Shown here: piece by piece, positions 7,769 through 16,010 of the stretch | Position numbering within the stretch: the stretch's first letter is position 1 | Layout of the letters: every line of letters begins with the position of its first letter | Assembly (NCBI GenBank): GCA_031262295.1 | Contig: JAISIA010000017.1 | Location: forward strand, 1 to 35,425 | Direction of reading: 5' to 3' | Source of the DNA: Bacteroidales bacterium | GTDB taxonomy: Bacteria > Bacteroidota > Bacteroidia > Bacteroidales > P3 | DNA length: 35,425 bases | Notes under the pieces: generated by a model | Told to the model about the DNA's origin: nothing | What the model saw: the letters and a program-made list of their open reading frames with translations, nothing else | The model's database searches: none | Position numbers and translations under genes: made by a program

Positions 7769-7800
7769 GTCGGCAACCGACCTTTGTTTTTCCTAACGGA
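7769..7800. repeat. Mini-hairpin pair before repeat copy B
   Basis: GTCGG-CAA-CCGAC (7769-7781) is followed by TCC-TAAC-GGA (7791-7800), the same two-unit module as at 7490-7522, abutting the left edge of repeat copy B. Confidence 0.75.
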
Positions 7801-7809
7801 ATTTCAGCT

Positions 7810-8405
7810 TTTCAAATTATTAATTATCAATATAATCCAAACAGATTTTAATATATTTTTCCCAATTTTTAATTAAAAAACCCAAAACCTTATTTTTTCA
7901 GAAAAAAACGAAGAAAAATTCAAATAAAACGCTGTTTTGTTTTACTAAAACGAAGAAATAATTTTCTAAAACCTCGTTTTAATTTTCTAAAACGAAGATT
8001 TATTCAAAGATAATACACTAATAATAAAGATATTATATTGTAATCAAAAATAAAAATAAGTTATGGGGAAATTTCTATGTCTTTTGCCTTAAAAGGCTCT
8101 TTGTTTGGCAAAGGTACAAAAAAGATTTGATAAATGCAAACGGGAAATTTCAGTTTTGAATTTTTGAATTTAACATTTGAAGGAAAAAATGTTAAATATT
8201 TTTTGAAATTGCATTTTTCATAAACCAAAACAATGATATTCATTTTCTTGTAAAAATAATAGTATATCCAAATAATGATAATTTATATAAAAAACAATAC
8301 TTACAAGAGAAAAAATCCACTGATTATTGATTATTCTACGTAAATTCCTTTGCGGATTATCCCTATTGAATTAGGATAAAATAAAGGTGGGTTGCTGACT
8401 TCTTT
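7810..8405 (-). repeat. Dispersed repeat copy B, with internal promoter and hairpins
   Basis: A near-complete second copy of the 1-612 element in the same orientation. It keeps the AAAACGAAG block (7921-8000), the minus-strand promoter (TTTG at 8137-8140, 20 nt, TACCTTTG at 8109-8116), the TTTAACATTT hairpin (8169-8178 with 8187-8196) and the CCTA-TTGAAT-TAGG palindrome (8362-8375). A minus-strand frame at 8061-8243 is shorter than in copy A. The piece at 8512-8555 also matches, inverted, the start of copy C (35022-35066). Confidence 0.8.
8109..8140 (-). promoter_or_regulatory. Promoter inside repeat copy B
   Basis: On the minus strand TTTG (8137-8140), 20 nt, TACCTTTG (8109-8116). It has the same spacing as in copies A and C and would transcribe leftward through the AAAACGAAG hairpin block. 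Confidence 0.55.
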
Positions 8406-8644
8406 TTGCTAAATTTTTAATTTGATTGATTAAAATGTTAAAATTTAATTTTAAAGAATATTTAACATTTTTGAATATTTTAAATCAATATTTTATAAAA
8501 TACATTTTTTTGTAAAATAAACAATATTTCAATATAATGTCTCGTTGTTATAGTAAAAAAAATAAAACTTATGCCATAGAAAAAACTTGCATGAAAGTAT
8601 CTTGAATTTAAATTTATTGAATATTAACCAATAAAATAATTAAT

Positions 8645-9298
8645 ATGACTAATAAAATTGATAAAAATATTAAAAAAATCACATTTTTATTGTTAATTGT
8701 ATGTATAATCACATCTAAAATGGCCTTTTCGCAAGAAGAAAAAGATAGAAAAGTTCAATTTAAGTTTGATTTAAATTTTGGAACTTCTTTGTTTGATAAT
8801 TCTAATAATTTTTCTGTATTTGCTGCAAATGAAGGACACAGAAGTTTTGCTTCTGCAATATTTGGATTAAAATGGAAAAGACAAGGAATTGATCTTTGTC
8901 TTGATGGATATGCAGGCAATACAATCTATTTTTCAGGCATAAGGGAAAACAATTATTTATGTAATGTAAAACTTAACCTTGTAGATTATATCAATATAAC
9001 TGACAATTTTTTTATTTCATCTATGATAGGTGCAGGTTTATTAATATCTGATCCCACATTAGAATTAAATTATAAATTATACGATTTAGATAAAAGATTA
9101 GGAATTTCCGCTAATTTGGGTCTCGCTGTTTATTATCAGTTTAACAAAAATTTCATTATTAATCTAAAAGTAAATTGTTTTGTTGGAAGATTAAAAAAAG
9201 TTAATCTTCCAAAAGAATTTTCTACTTATAAAAATTATATGAATAGCAATGTAATTGCTGCAACAGATATTTCTTTAGGATGGTCTTTAATGATTTAA
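8645..9298 (+). CDS. Outer-membrane beta-barrel protein, hypothetical
   Basis: 217 residues. A basic N-terminus and hydrophobic stretch (about 11-29) ending in AFSQ form a signal peptide with likely cleavage after Ser29. The rest alternates hydrophobic and polar residues in strands (for example FKFDLNFGTSLF, NVKLNLVDYINI, GISANLGLAVYYQF, NFIINLKVNCFVG) with Gly-rich turns, as in the OmpW/OmpA-like eight-strand barrels annotated as outer membrane beta-barrel proteins in Bacteroidota. The specific function is unknown. It is monocistronic: repeat copy B lies upstream and a strong terminator follows 51 bp after the stop. Confidence 0.75.
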   Translation: MTNKIDKNIKKITFLLLIVCIITSKMAFSQEEKDRKVQFKFDLNFGTSLFDNSNNFSVFAANEGHRSFASAIFGLKWKRQGIDLCLDGYAGNTIYFSGIRENNYLCNVKLNLVDYINITDNFFISSMIGAGLLISDPTLELNYKLYDLDKRLGISANLGLAVYYQFNKNFIINLKVNCFVGRLKKVNLPKEFSTYKNYMNSNVIAATDISLGWSLMI

Positions 9299-9349
9299 TT
9301 TTAAAATCAGAATTAAAAAAATATCTTAATCATTTTTAAGAACACTTAT

Positions 9350-9392
9350 AGAAGCTCAATAAAGATAAAAATTTATTGAGCTTCTTTTTTTG
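9350..9392 (+). terminator. Strong rho-independent terminator
   Basis: A 14-bp perfect stem, AGAAGCTCAATAAA (9350-9363) with TTTATTGAGCTTCT (9372-9385), an 8-nt loop and a following T run. It ends the outer-membrane barrel transcript. Confidence 0.9.
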
Positions 9393-9479
9393 TAAAAGCT
9401 CTATAATACTTATTTTTCTTTTTTGCTTACCTTCATTACCCATACATTCCAAAATGGAAAATATGTTATTTTCTAAAAA

Positions 9480-9512
9480 TTTGGTTTTTATTGAATAATT
9501 TTTATAATTTTG
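9480..9512 (+). promoter_or_regulatory. Promoter of the aspartyl-protease lipoprotein gene
   Basis: TTTG (9480-9483), 21 nt, TAATTTTG (9505-9512) matches both halves of the Bacteroidota consensus. It gives a leader of about 60 nt before the ATG at 9581. Confidence 0.7.
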
Positions 9513-9580
9513 TCTGCAACAAACAAGTAAAGATTATAATCTTCCAAGTAAAAAAATATAAATAAAAACAACAAAAAAAT

Positions 9581-10714
9581 ATGAAAAAGAAAATCATTTT
9601 AATTATTACAATCTCTATTACCTTATTAAATTCTTGTACTTTGATTAAAATTTTTTCATCTCTTGATGCAACAGAAAAAATGATCAAAATACAAAACAAA
9701 CAAATAGATAAGGTTAAGATTGGTTCTGTGAAATTTATTTATAAAGATAGTAGAATCCTTATGCCTGTAATAAAAGATAATAATCCAGATACATTGATTT
9801 TTGATACAGGAAATACTTTCACTTTATTTGAACAATCAAATGAGGAACCAATAAAAGATAGTTTAGTAAAAATGCATATTTCTGGAGCATTTAAACCTAA
9901 GTATATGTACGTTGATATTACAACTAATGATATTTCTAATGATATAATTTTATGGAAAAATCACTTGGGAATAAAAAAATATATTCCTTCTGATAATTGT
10001 TCTAATAATGAATATAAAGTTTTTGGAATGGCATCTTTTGAAAATAGTGTTATTAGTATTAATTTTGACAATAATGAAATCTCTGTTTTGGATAGTGTAT
10101 ATGCAACCAATGATTTTAAAGAAGTAAAATCTCATTTTGATGAAAAGAATGGAATATATCTTTATTTAAAGTTTGATTCAAAAGAAGAAAAGGTTTTATT
10201 TGATACAGGTTGTCCTATAACTATGTTTAAGGAAAAATTCTATAAAAATAAAAAGGATACTGATACTATTTTATATGGAGCACTACACAATGATATAGAT
10301 GGAAATATTCTTTATAAACAAAAGAATATAATTAGTCAAATTGAAATAGAAGACTATGGTTTATCTCCTATTATATATGCACCAAAATTGACAGATAACC
10401 TTCTTGGAATGTCCTTTATTCAAAATTTTAATTGGATAATAGACTATAAGAATGATAAAATATTTCTTCAAAAAAGAAAGTCTTCCATAAATCCTAAATT
10501 TAATCCCTTACCTTTATATAACACAAAAGTTATTGATGATAATCTTGTAATAACATTAGTAAATCTTACAAAAAAGCCTAAATATGATATTGGCACAAAG
10601 ATAAAAAAGGTTAATAATGAGATTATAAATAAGGATAATATTTGTCATTATATGAGTCTTTTAAATTCCACAATAGATTGGTCAGAGTTTAATTTGGAAG
10701 TAGAATATGAATAA
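9581..10714 (+). CDS. Lipoprotein with two retropepsin-like aspartyl-protease lobes
   Basis: 377 residues. The signal peptide ends in a lipobox (LLNSC, Cys19), so the protein is probably a lipoprotein of the cell envelope. Two similar lobes follow. The first has IFDTGNTFTLF (Asp75-Thr-Gly) and FGMASFENSVISINF (about 148-162). The second has LFDTGCPITMF (Asp208-Thr-Gly) and LLGMSFIQNFNWIIDY (about 275-290). Each lobe has a DTG, a hydrophobic-Gly motif and a beta hairpin, as in retroviral-type proteases, so the chain could form an intramolecular dimer. The last 70 residues (IGTKIKKVNNEII) look like a degenerate PDZ domain. The substrate is unknown. The stop overlaps the next gene by 8 bp. Confidence 0.8.
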   Translation: MKKKIILIITISITLLNSCTLIKIFSSLDATEKMIKIQNKQIDKVKIGSVKFIYKDSRILMPVIKDNNPDTLIFDTGNTFTLFEQSNEEPIKDSLVKMHISGAFKPKYMYVDITTNDISNDIILWKNHLGIKKYIPSDNCSNNEYKVFGMASFENSVISINFDNNEISVLDSVYATNDFKEVKSHFDEKNGIYLYLKFDSKEEKVLFDTGCPITMFKEKFYKNKKDTDTILYGALHNDIDGNILYKQKNIISQIEIEDYGLSPIIYAPKLTDNLLGMSFIQNFNWIIDYKNDKIFLQKRKSSINPKFNPLPLYNTKVIDDNLVITLVNLTKKPKYDIGTKIKKVNNEIINKDNICHYMSLLNSTIDWSEFNLEVEYE

Positions 10715-11117
10715 ATTAAGTCGTTTTGAGTTAATTATTGGAGGAGCATCTGTACTTTTAGCAATAATATTAAATAAGTTATTAAGCAGTGTATTTTCTT
10801 CTTTAATATTAGTTGCAGGATGTTTAACTATGCTTACTTTATTTATTATTAATATAAAACAGCATATATTTTGGGAGCAAAAACCATTACTTACTATATT
10901 TGCTTTATTTTATAAATCTATAGCATATATTGCTACTATATTTGCTATTGCTAATTATAAAGGAAAGGATATTCTTTCTTTTATTCTTTTGATTTTATGT
11001 ATTGCATATATGATAATTGCTTCTTTCTTTAAGAAAAGAGATGATGAAATATTAACAGCCTATATTTATCAAATAATAGAATCGTGTATTTATTTCTCTT
11101 TCTTTCCTTATTCCTAA
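10707..11117 (+). CDS. Small four-helix membrane protein, hypothetical
   Basis: 136 residues with four predicted transmembrane segments (about 9-26, 30-49, 62-83, 89-107) and a hydrophobic C-terminus. I recognise no family. Its start lies inside the lipoprotein gene (8-bp overlap, ATGA-type coupling), so the two are made together and may act together at the envelope. Codon use is like its neighbours. Confidence 0.75.
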   Translation: MNKLSRFELIIGGASVLLAIILNKLLSSVFSSLILVAGCLTMLTLFIINIKQHIFWEQKPLLTIFALFYKSIAYIATIFAIANYKGKDILSFILLILCIAYMIIASFFKKRDDEILTAYIYQIIESCIYFSFFPYS

Positions 11118-11193
11118 ATTACTTTAAATAAATAAAACGCTTCCACAAAAGAATAGTTCTTTATATTAAATTTCCTATAAGAAAAACCATACT

Positions 11194-11254
11194 TCCGCAA
11201 GGACAATTAAAAGCCACTTGGTGGTCGTTAGGACAACTAAAAGCCTGTTGCAGG
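11194..11254. repeat. Mini-hairpin cluster overlapping the 3' end of the MORN gene
   Basis: TCC-GCAA-GGA (11194-11203), CCAC-TTG-GTGG (11214-11224), a degenerate unit at 11225-11234, then CCTG-TTG-CAGG (11244-11254). The last unit lies inside the minus-strand coding sequence and encodes its final residues. Confidence 0.8.
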
Positions 11255-12274
11255 TGTTGCAGGTAAGAGGAATATTGTCTCTATTGCTTTTGTACTTTCT
11301 TTGTCGGAGAAAATCTTTATATTGGGTTTTGGAGAAAGTATTATTTCATAAAACTCTCCTTGTTTTTCTCCAACGCCTTTAATGGCATTAATATTGGCAT
11401 AGAGTTTTAACTTATTATTTAAAAGTATTAGTTCATTCTCTGTTAAAAGATCAAGTAGGTTATCTATATTATTTACACATAAAATTGTTTCACCACTAAA
11501 CAAAGTAAGACTTAATTGCTTTCCTTTCTGATAGAAATATGCAATATCCTTTGAAGGAACCATTCTTTTATTACCTATAATATCCAATAGGACTTCTTCT
11601 GAGAGAAGAACATCATTTTCCCATTTCTGTTTTTTTACAATATCTCCTATGCTATCAAAATATAGAAACTCTCCTTCTTTTTTATCATCAACATAATGAC
11701 CCTTAATTTTTATTTTATTATAGTAGTAAAAATCCTCATAAGGACCATTTCTTTTATTGTTTTTATAGGTATAGAAATAATATCCTTTTGCATAAGTGTT
11801 TCTATAATATAAGCCATCCTTTAAATCATCCTTATAGTTTATTGTTTCAACCAAAGTAGTATCTCTATCCCAAAAATTACTTTCTCCATTTTTTAATCCA
11901 TTCCTATATCTCTCCTCTCCTATCTTATATCCTTCGGAAGAAAAATATGTCCAAATACTATCTCTTTTCTTGTTTTTGTAGTAGCCGCGACTTATTAATT
12001 GTCCATCATTATTAAAAATCTCATTAAATATATTCTTACCCTTAGAAGAAAAAACATTTATCATCTTTATTGTTTTCCCATCTTCATAATAGTATTTAAA
12101 GGTATCAATCTCGTAATTATCCTTAAATTGTCCCTCATAAAGTCTATTGCCTTTCTTATCGCTCTTTGTCCAATAGCCTTGTTTTTGTCCGTTTTCATCT
12201 ATTTTATTTTGTGAAAACAAGGTTGATGAAAAAATAATAAGGCAAAGAAGTATTAATATCCTATTTTGTTTCAT
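11237..12274 (-). CDS. Exported MORN-repeat protein (YwqK-like)
   Basis: 345 residues. A signal peptide (about 1-21, ending LFSQ) is followed by a series of MORN-variant repeats of the G-x-x-x-G-x-W/Y type: GQKQGYW, YYKNKKRDSIWTYF, YRNGLKNGESNFW, YKDDLKDGLYY, YKNNKRNGPYEDF, YVDDKKEGEFLYF. Such proteins are annotated in Bacteroidota as YwqK-family antitoxin-like, but no toxin is adjacent and the label is not evidence of a toxin-antitoxin role. The C-terminal 120 residues lack repeats. The last codons (PATPATGF) are supplied by a mini-hairpin repeat, suggesting the original 3' end was replaced. Its start overlaps the end of the GmhB-like gene by 14 bp. Confidence 0.8.
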   Translation of the reverse strand: MKQNRILILLCLIIFSSTLFSQNKIDENGQKQGYWTKSDKKGNRLYEGQFKDNYEIDTFKYYYEDGKTIKMINVFSSKGKNIFNEIFNNDGQLISRGYYKNKKRDSIWTYFSSEGYKIGEERYRNGLKNGESNFWDRDTTLVETINYKDDLKDGLYYRNTYAKGYYFYTYKNNKRNGPYEDFYYYNKIKIKGHYVDDKKEGEFLYFDSIGDIVKKQKWENDVLLSEEVLLDIIGNKRMVPSKDIAYFYQKGKQLSLTLFSGETILCVNNIDNLLDLLTENELILLNNKLKLYANINAIKGVGEKQGEFYEIILSPKPNIKIFSDKESTKAIETIFLLPATPATGF

Positions 12275-12830
12275 TTTCTATATTTTTTGCGTAACTAATT
12301 AAACTATCAAAGCTATTATCTATTAATTTATGATATTTCCTTACTTTGAATAAAGAAGAACAAATCATAATTGTTTGCATATTTAATCTTTTTCCAAATA
12401 TCATATCACTCAAACTATCTCCCACCATTACACTATCCTTAAAACGTATTGAAGAAAATTGTTTTTTAGCTTTTAAAGCCATACCAACATTAGGTTTTCT
12501 ACAAAAATTATTTTCTTTTTCTAAGGCAGTGCAATTGAATATTGCATCAATTCTTCCCCCACTTCTTTCAACCTCTTTCTTTAATTTTTCATTTATATCC
12601 TCTAAGCTTTCTTTGCTCATCAACCCTTTTGCAACTCCTTGTTGGTTTGAAACAATAACAATTCTTTCAAATTTATTGGAGAGAATTTTTATAGCCTCTA
12701 ATGCTCCTTTTTCAAATTCAAATTCCGAAAAAGTCTTAACATAGTCATCTATAAGGCGGACATTAACCACTCCATCCCTATCTAAGAATAGGGTTTTATA
12801 TGTTCTATTTATATATTTTTTTTGTGGCAT
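12261..12830 (-). CDS. gmhB: HAD-IIIA phosphatase, GmhB-like
   Basis: 189 residues. GmhB removes the C7 phosphate of D-glycero-manno-heptose 1,7-bisphosphate on the route to ADP- or GDP-heptose. HAD motifs are complete: LFLDRDG (nucleophile Asp17, acid/base Asp19), SNQQG (about 61-65), CRKP (Lys112) and VGDSLSD (Asp137, Asp142). The zinc loop is degenerate: only Cys100 and Cys110 remain of the usual Cys-x-His...Cys-x-Cys, so metal binding may be lost or altered. It starts on the stop of gmhA (ATAATG overlap), which supports the heptose role. A related histidinol- or sugar-phosphatase specificity is possible. Confidence 0.8.
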   Translation of the reverse strand: MPQKKYINRTYKTLFLDRDGVVNVRLIDDYVKTFSEFEFEKGALEAIKILSNKFERIVIVSNQQGVAKGLMSKESLEDINEKLKKEVERSGGRIDAIFNCTALEKENNFCRKPNVGMALKAKKQFSSIRFKDSVMVGDSLSDMIFGKRLNMQTIMICSSLFKVRKYHKLIDNSFDSLISYAKNIENETK

Positions 12831-13405
12831 TATTTCTTAGGAAACATTTCTTCTTCTACACCTTGACAAATTATATGCCCTATCATTATTTGGCATTCTT
12901 GAACTCTTGGAGTATCCTTTGAAGGAACAGATATGATGTAGTCGGAATAGTTTTTCATCTCTCCCCCTCCTTCTCCTGTGAAAGAAATAGTAGTTAATCC
13001 TCTTTGTTTTGCTTCTTTGAGTGCTAAGACAACATTTTTTGAATTACCTGATGTTGATATTCCAACTAATACATCTCCTTTTTTCCCAACAGCCTCTATC
13101 ATTCGAGAAAAGATAATATCATAAGAATAGTCATTACCTATTGCAGTAAGAAAAGAAGTGTTGCAATGCAATGCTTCGGAGTTTAATGCAGGACGATCAT
13201 AGTAGAATCTTCCTGAAAATTCTGCTGCTAAATGTTGAGCATCTGCTGCACTTCCTCCATTACCACACCAAAGAACCTTATTATTATTCTTAAAACAAGC
13301 AACCATAACATCAACAATATTCTTTATCTCTTCAATAATAGAATTATTGTTTAAGACCTCTTGCTTGGTTTTTATTGATTGATTTATAATTTCTTTTATA
13401 TCCAT
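12830..13405 (-). CDS. gmhA: Sedoheptulose-7-phosphate isomerase
   Basis: 191 residues, one SIS domain. It converts sedoheptulose 7-phosphate to D-glycero-manno-heptose 7-phosphate, the first step of heptose nucleotide synthesis for lipopolysaccharide or other glycans. WCGNGGSAADAQHLAAEFSGRF (about 45-66) and ISTSGNSKNV (about 116-125) bind the phosphate. The His and Glu residues of the active site are in AADAQHLAAE. ECQIMIGHIICQGVEE is at the C-terminus. Length is normal. It lies 7 bp after the GT2 glycosyltransferase and overlaps gmhB, so all three are in one operon. No kinase/adenylyltransferase (HldE or HddA/C) is in the window. Confidence 0.95.
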   Translation of the reverse strand: MDIKEIINQSIKTKQEVLNNNSIIEEIKNIVDVMVACFKNNNKVLWCGNGGSAADAQHLAAEFSGRFYYDRPALNSEALHCNTSFLTAIGNDYSYDIIFSRMIEAVGKKGDVLVGISTSGNSKNVVLALKEAKQRGLTTISFTGEGGGEMKNYSDYIISVPSKDTPRVQECQIMIGHIICQGVEEEMFPKK

Positions 13406-13412
13406 ATTTTTT

Positions 13413-14372
13413 TTATGATAAATTCTCTTTCTTTTCTATTAGATAATGATTTCTACTTGGAGAGTTTCTTCCTATTAGTTCTGCAATAAATCCTGTTAAA
13501 AACATTGTTGTACCAATTATCATTAAAACTAATGCAATATAGAAATAAGGGCTATTGGTAATTAAACGCATTGGATTATGGTTTAATGTTGCAACAATTT
13601 TCTGAACGCCCAATACTCCTGCTGCCAAAAAGCCTAAGAGGAAGGTGAATGAACCTAAGAGTCCAAAAAAGTGCATAGGCTTTTTGCTGAATTTAGAGAC
13701 AAAGAGTATGGACATTAGATCTAAGTATCCATTAAGGAATCTACTTACTCCAAACTTACTTTTGCCATATAGTCTTTTATTGTGTTTAACAACCTTTTCC
13801 CCAATTTTTCTAAACCCAGCCCACTTTGCAATAACGGGAATATAGCGGTGCATCTCTCCATATATTTCTATACTTTTTACAACCTCTTTCCTATATGCTT
13901 TTAATCCACAATTGAAGTCATGAAGTTTTATTCCCGAGAGTATTTCTGTTGTTTTATTAAATAGTTTGGAAGGAATGTTCTTTGTTAATTTTGAATCGTA
14001 TCTTTTTTTCTTCCATCCCGAAACTAAATCATAGTTATCATTAACAATCATTGAATATAATGAAGGTATTTCATCAGGAGAATCTTGCAAATCTGCATCC
14101 ATTGTAATTACAACATCACCTTCTGAATGTTCAAATCCAACATTTAGGGCAGCACTTTTTCCATAATTTCTACGGAATTTAATTCCTTTTATATTCTTAT
14201 TTTCTTTTGAAAGTCTTTCTATTACATCCCAACTCTTATCCCAAGAACCATCATCAATCAATAGTATTTCGTAGGTGTAGTTTTCTTTTTCTACTACTCT
14301 TTTAATCCAAGAAGTTAGCTCTTCAATAGAGTCTTGTTCATTTAATAGGGGTATAATAATTGATAGATTCAT
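13413..14372 (-). CDS. Family 2 glycosyltransferase, DPM/GtrB type, membrane-anchored
   Basis: 319 residues. The N-terminal GT-A domain shows SIIIPLLNEQDSI (about 4-16), LLIDDGSWDKSW (about 37-48), the metal-binding DADLQDSP (about 92-99) and the acceptor-side segment HDFNCGLKAYRKEVV. Two C-terminal transmembrane helices (about 234-256, 275-300) place it in the inner membrane. This architecture matches polyprenyl-phosphate sugar transferases (GtrB, dolichyl-phosphate mannose synthase-like), which load a sugar from a nucleotide onto undecaprenyl phosphate at the cytoplasmic face. The sugar is not evident; the heptose genes downstream make it likely to serve surface glycan assembly. Confidence 0.88.
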   Translation of the reverse strand: MNLSIIIPLLNEQDSIEELTSWIKRVVEKENYTYEILLIDDGSWDKSWDVIERLSKENKNIKGIKFRRNYGKSAALNVGFEHSEGDVVITMDADLQDSPDEIPSLYSMIVNDNYDLVSGWKKKRYDSKLTKNIPSKLFNKTTEILSGIKLHDFNCGLKAYRKEVVKSIEIYGEMHRYIPVIAKWAGFRKIGEKVVKHNKRLYGKSKFGVSRFLNGYLDLMSILFVSKFSKKPMHFFGLLGSFTFLLGFLAAGVLGVQKIVATLNHNPMRLITNSPYFYIALVLMIIGTTMFLTGFIAELIGRNSPSRNHYLIEKKENLS

Positions 14373-14413
14373 ATTTTTTGTCTTTTTTTGCTTTTTATTT
14401 TTCTTTTAAGGAA

Positions 14414-15004
14414 TTACTCTGCGTCTTGTTTTTCTTTTCTGCGTTTTTCCTTTTTCTCCTCATCAATTAGTTCCTTTACCTTAGTTACTACTGTCCCTTT
14501 TTCATTTCTAAGTAATATACCCACAACCATTGCCCAAAGAATTGACATAACAGAGGAAAGCATAATTGCAGAAAAGGCTATATAGGAAGGTTGTGACATT
14601 TGTCTTATTTGGCTATCTGTAAATTGGCTATTAGCCTCAATTGCTCTTTGCAAAGAAAAACAACGTTCTTGGAAAGAAAGGTCAATGTATTTGGCGTATA
14701 GATAAAGGAAAAAACCATAAATTATTGAAGCTACAACAGCAGAACCAAAAGCTACGATATAGCTTTCCTTAAAGGTTATCTTTTTTTCTTCTAAATTGTT
14801 TTTATAGAGATAAACTGCAATAAACATAAAGACTAAAAGTGCAATATTTTCTGCATAAGATACTGGTTGAGAAAGAGGCATTGTTAGCCAAGAACGAAAA
14901 AGCACTACCAAGCTAAGGGCTATTCCCATAAAGAAACCATAGAGCAAAAGTCCTTTGAAATAGTTTCCATGCATTGTAGATTTATATCTATTTATTAGTT
15001 TCAT
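14414..15004 (-). CDS. DUF4199 membrane protein (second of two)
   Basis: 196 residues with four hydrophobic helices (about 17-37, 47-62, 80-104, 141-166) and a Lys/Glu-rich cytoplasmic tail. It matches the DUF4199 pattern of Bacteroidota: a short soluble start, two helix pairs, and a glycosyltransferase encoded directly downstream. The function is unknown. It is a paralogue of the preceding gene (46 bp upstream) and lies 41 bp before the GT2 gene, in the same operon. The family's regular company with GT2 enzymes suggests a membrane partner role. Confidence 0.82.
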   Translation of the reverse strand: MKLINRYKSTMHGNYFKGLLLYGFFMGIALSLVVLFRSWLTMPLSQPVSYAENIALLVFMFIAVYLYKNNLEEKKITFKESYIVAFGSAVVASIIYGFFLYLYAKYIDLSFQERCFSLQRAIEANSQFTDSQIRQMSQPSYIAFSAIMLSSVMSILWAMVVGILLRNEKGTVVTKVKELIDEEKKEKRRKEKQDAE

Positions 15005-15050
15005 ATTATTAGTGTGTGTTTTTATTTTATTCGTCTTTTTTTTCTTCGTT

Positions 15051-15683
15051 TTAATTTTTTAAATCCTTGTTTTGGTCAGTTAAATCTTCGTTTTGGTTTT
15101 CTGTTTCTTCGTTTTCTTTAGTTACATCTTTATAAGGAACATAGTCATTATTATCATTGGGTTTTTCATTATCATTTTGAGAAGAAGAGAAAAGCATTTG
15201 AGATAGGACTAATATAACTAAAAGCAAACAAAATAAGTTTCCTATATAATCTCTAATTAATTCAAAAGGCATATACATTGTTTTCAATGCAGATACCATA
15301 GTTTCATCATAAATAAGTGCTGTGTCGTAATTCATTTGTTCCAGCGTCTGTTGGGATAACACAACATAGTCATCAAGAAAATTAGGATTTAATTGCACCA
15401 CTAAAAGTATTTGGAATATTGCATAAATTAGAGTCATAATCAAAGATATTACTGCTCCAAGAGAAAATGCCTTAGAGAAAGTAAGTTTTTCTTTATAGAC
15501 ATTCTTTCTATAATTGGTCAATGCCCAACCAAATCCAAATATTATTATGAAAGAACCCAAAAATCTCCAAATCACATTAGCTTCAAATGCAAACAAGACT
15601 GAGGCTATATTATATAGAAAATATGCTCCTCCTATTAATGAACCTGTATTAAATCCGTATTTCCAAATATTTTTACTATTCAT
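15051..15683 (-). CDS. DUF4199 membrane protein (first of two)
   Basis: About 210 residues, four transmembrane helices, DUF4199-like (NIWKYGFNTGSLIGGAYFLYNI at the start). I set the start at 15683 because the -7 element TAACTTTG (15705-15712, minus strand) puts the transcript start near 15699, which excludes the upstream ATGs at 15752 and 15701. The acidic, Asn-rich tail ends in two copies of a seven-residue unit (QNEDLTD, QNKDLKN), encoded by 21-bp tandem DNA that shares AAAACGAAGATTTA with the intergenic repeats at 1-612 and 7810-8405. First gene of the envelope operon. Confidence 0.78.
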   Translation of the reverse strand: MNSKNIWKYGFNTGSLIGGAYFLYNIASVLFAFEANVIWRFLGSFIIIFGFGWALTNYRKNVYKEKLTFSKAFSLGAVISLIMTLIYAIFQILLVVQLNPNFLDDYVVLSQQTLEQMNYDTALIYDETMVSALKTMYMPFELIRDYIGNLFCLLLVILVLSQMLFSSSQNDNEKPNDNNDYVPYKDVTKENEETENQNEDLTDQNKDLKN

Positions 15684-15704
15684 GTTATTATAATTTTTCA
15701 TCTG

Positions 15705-15712
15705 CAAAGTTA
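15705..15712 (-). promoter_or_regulatory. -7 element of the DUF4199-GT2-gmhAB operon
   Basis: TAACTTTG followed by C on the minus strand fits TAnnTTTG. No TTTG is seen at the usual -33 distance. It decides the start of the first DUF4199 gene at 15683. Confidence 0.6.
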
Positions 15713-15795
15713 ATAAAAAAAACAAACTTATGCTTTTTGATATTATCAACAAACATATTTTATTTAAAATTCACATAATTTATATAAAAATGAAA

Positions 15796-15813
15796 TGTTA
15801 AAATTTTTTAACA
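15796..15813. repeat. 18-bp palindrome between divergent genes
   Basis: TGTTAAAATTTTTTAACA is a perfect palindrome in the divergent spacer between the DUF4199 operon and the small HTH gene at 16011. It could be an operator, but the TTTAACA word is frequent in intergenic DNA here. The rest of this spacer shows nothing definite. Confidence 0.4.
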
Positions 15814-16010
15814 TTTTTTCCATTTTTTTTAATTTTTATTTTTTTTATTTTCAATAAAACGTTGTGTATTTGCATTAAAGTCCTTTATTTTAAAATATTT
15901 TCTATAATCTATTTAATTTTTATATTTATAAATCACTGAAAAAAAATAAAATAATAAAAAAAATAATAGCTTTACAACAAATCAATATAATGATGCGTTT
16001 ATTTTCTATT

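Noticed and set aside
611..7800. CRISPR array in the repeat clusters
   Set aside because: Units are short, palindromic and of mixed stem type, without uniform repeats and spacers, and there are no cas genes.
11237..12274. Antitoxin of a toxin-antitoxin pair, from the YwqK label
   Set aside because: The protein has a signal peptide and MORN repeats, and its neighbours are heptose genes, with no toxin candidate.
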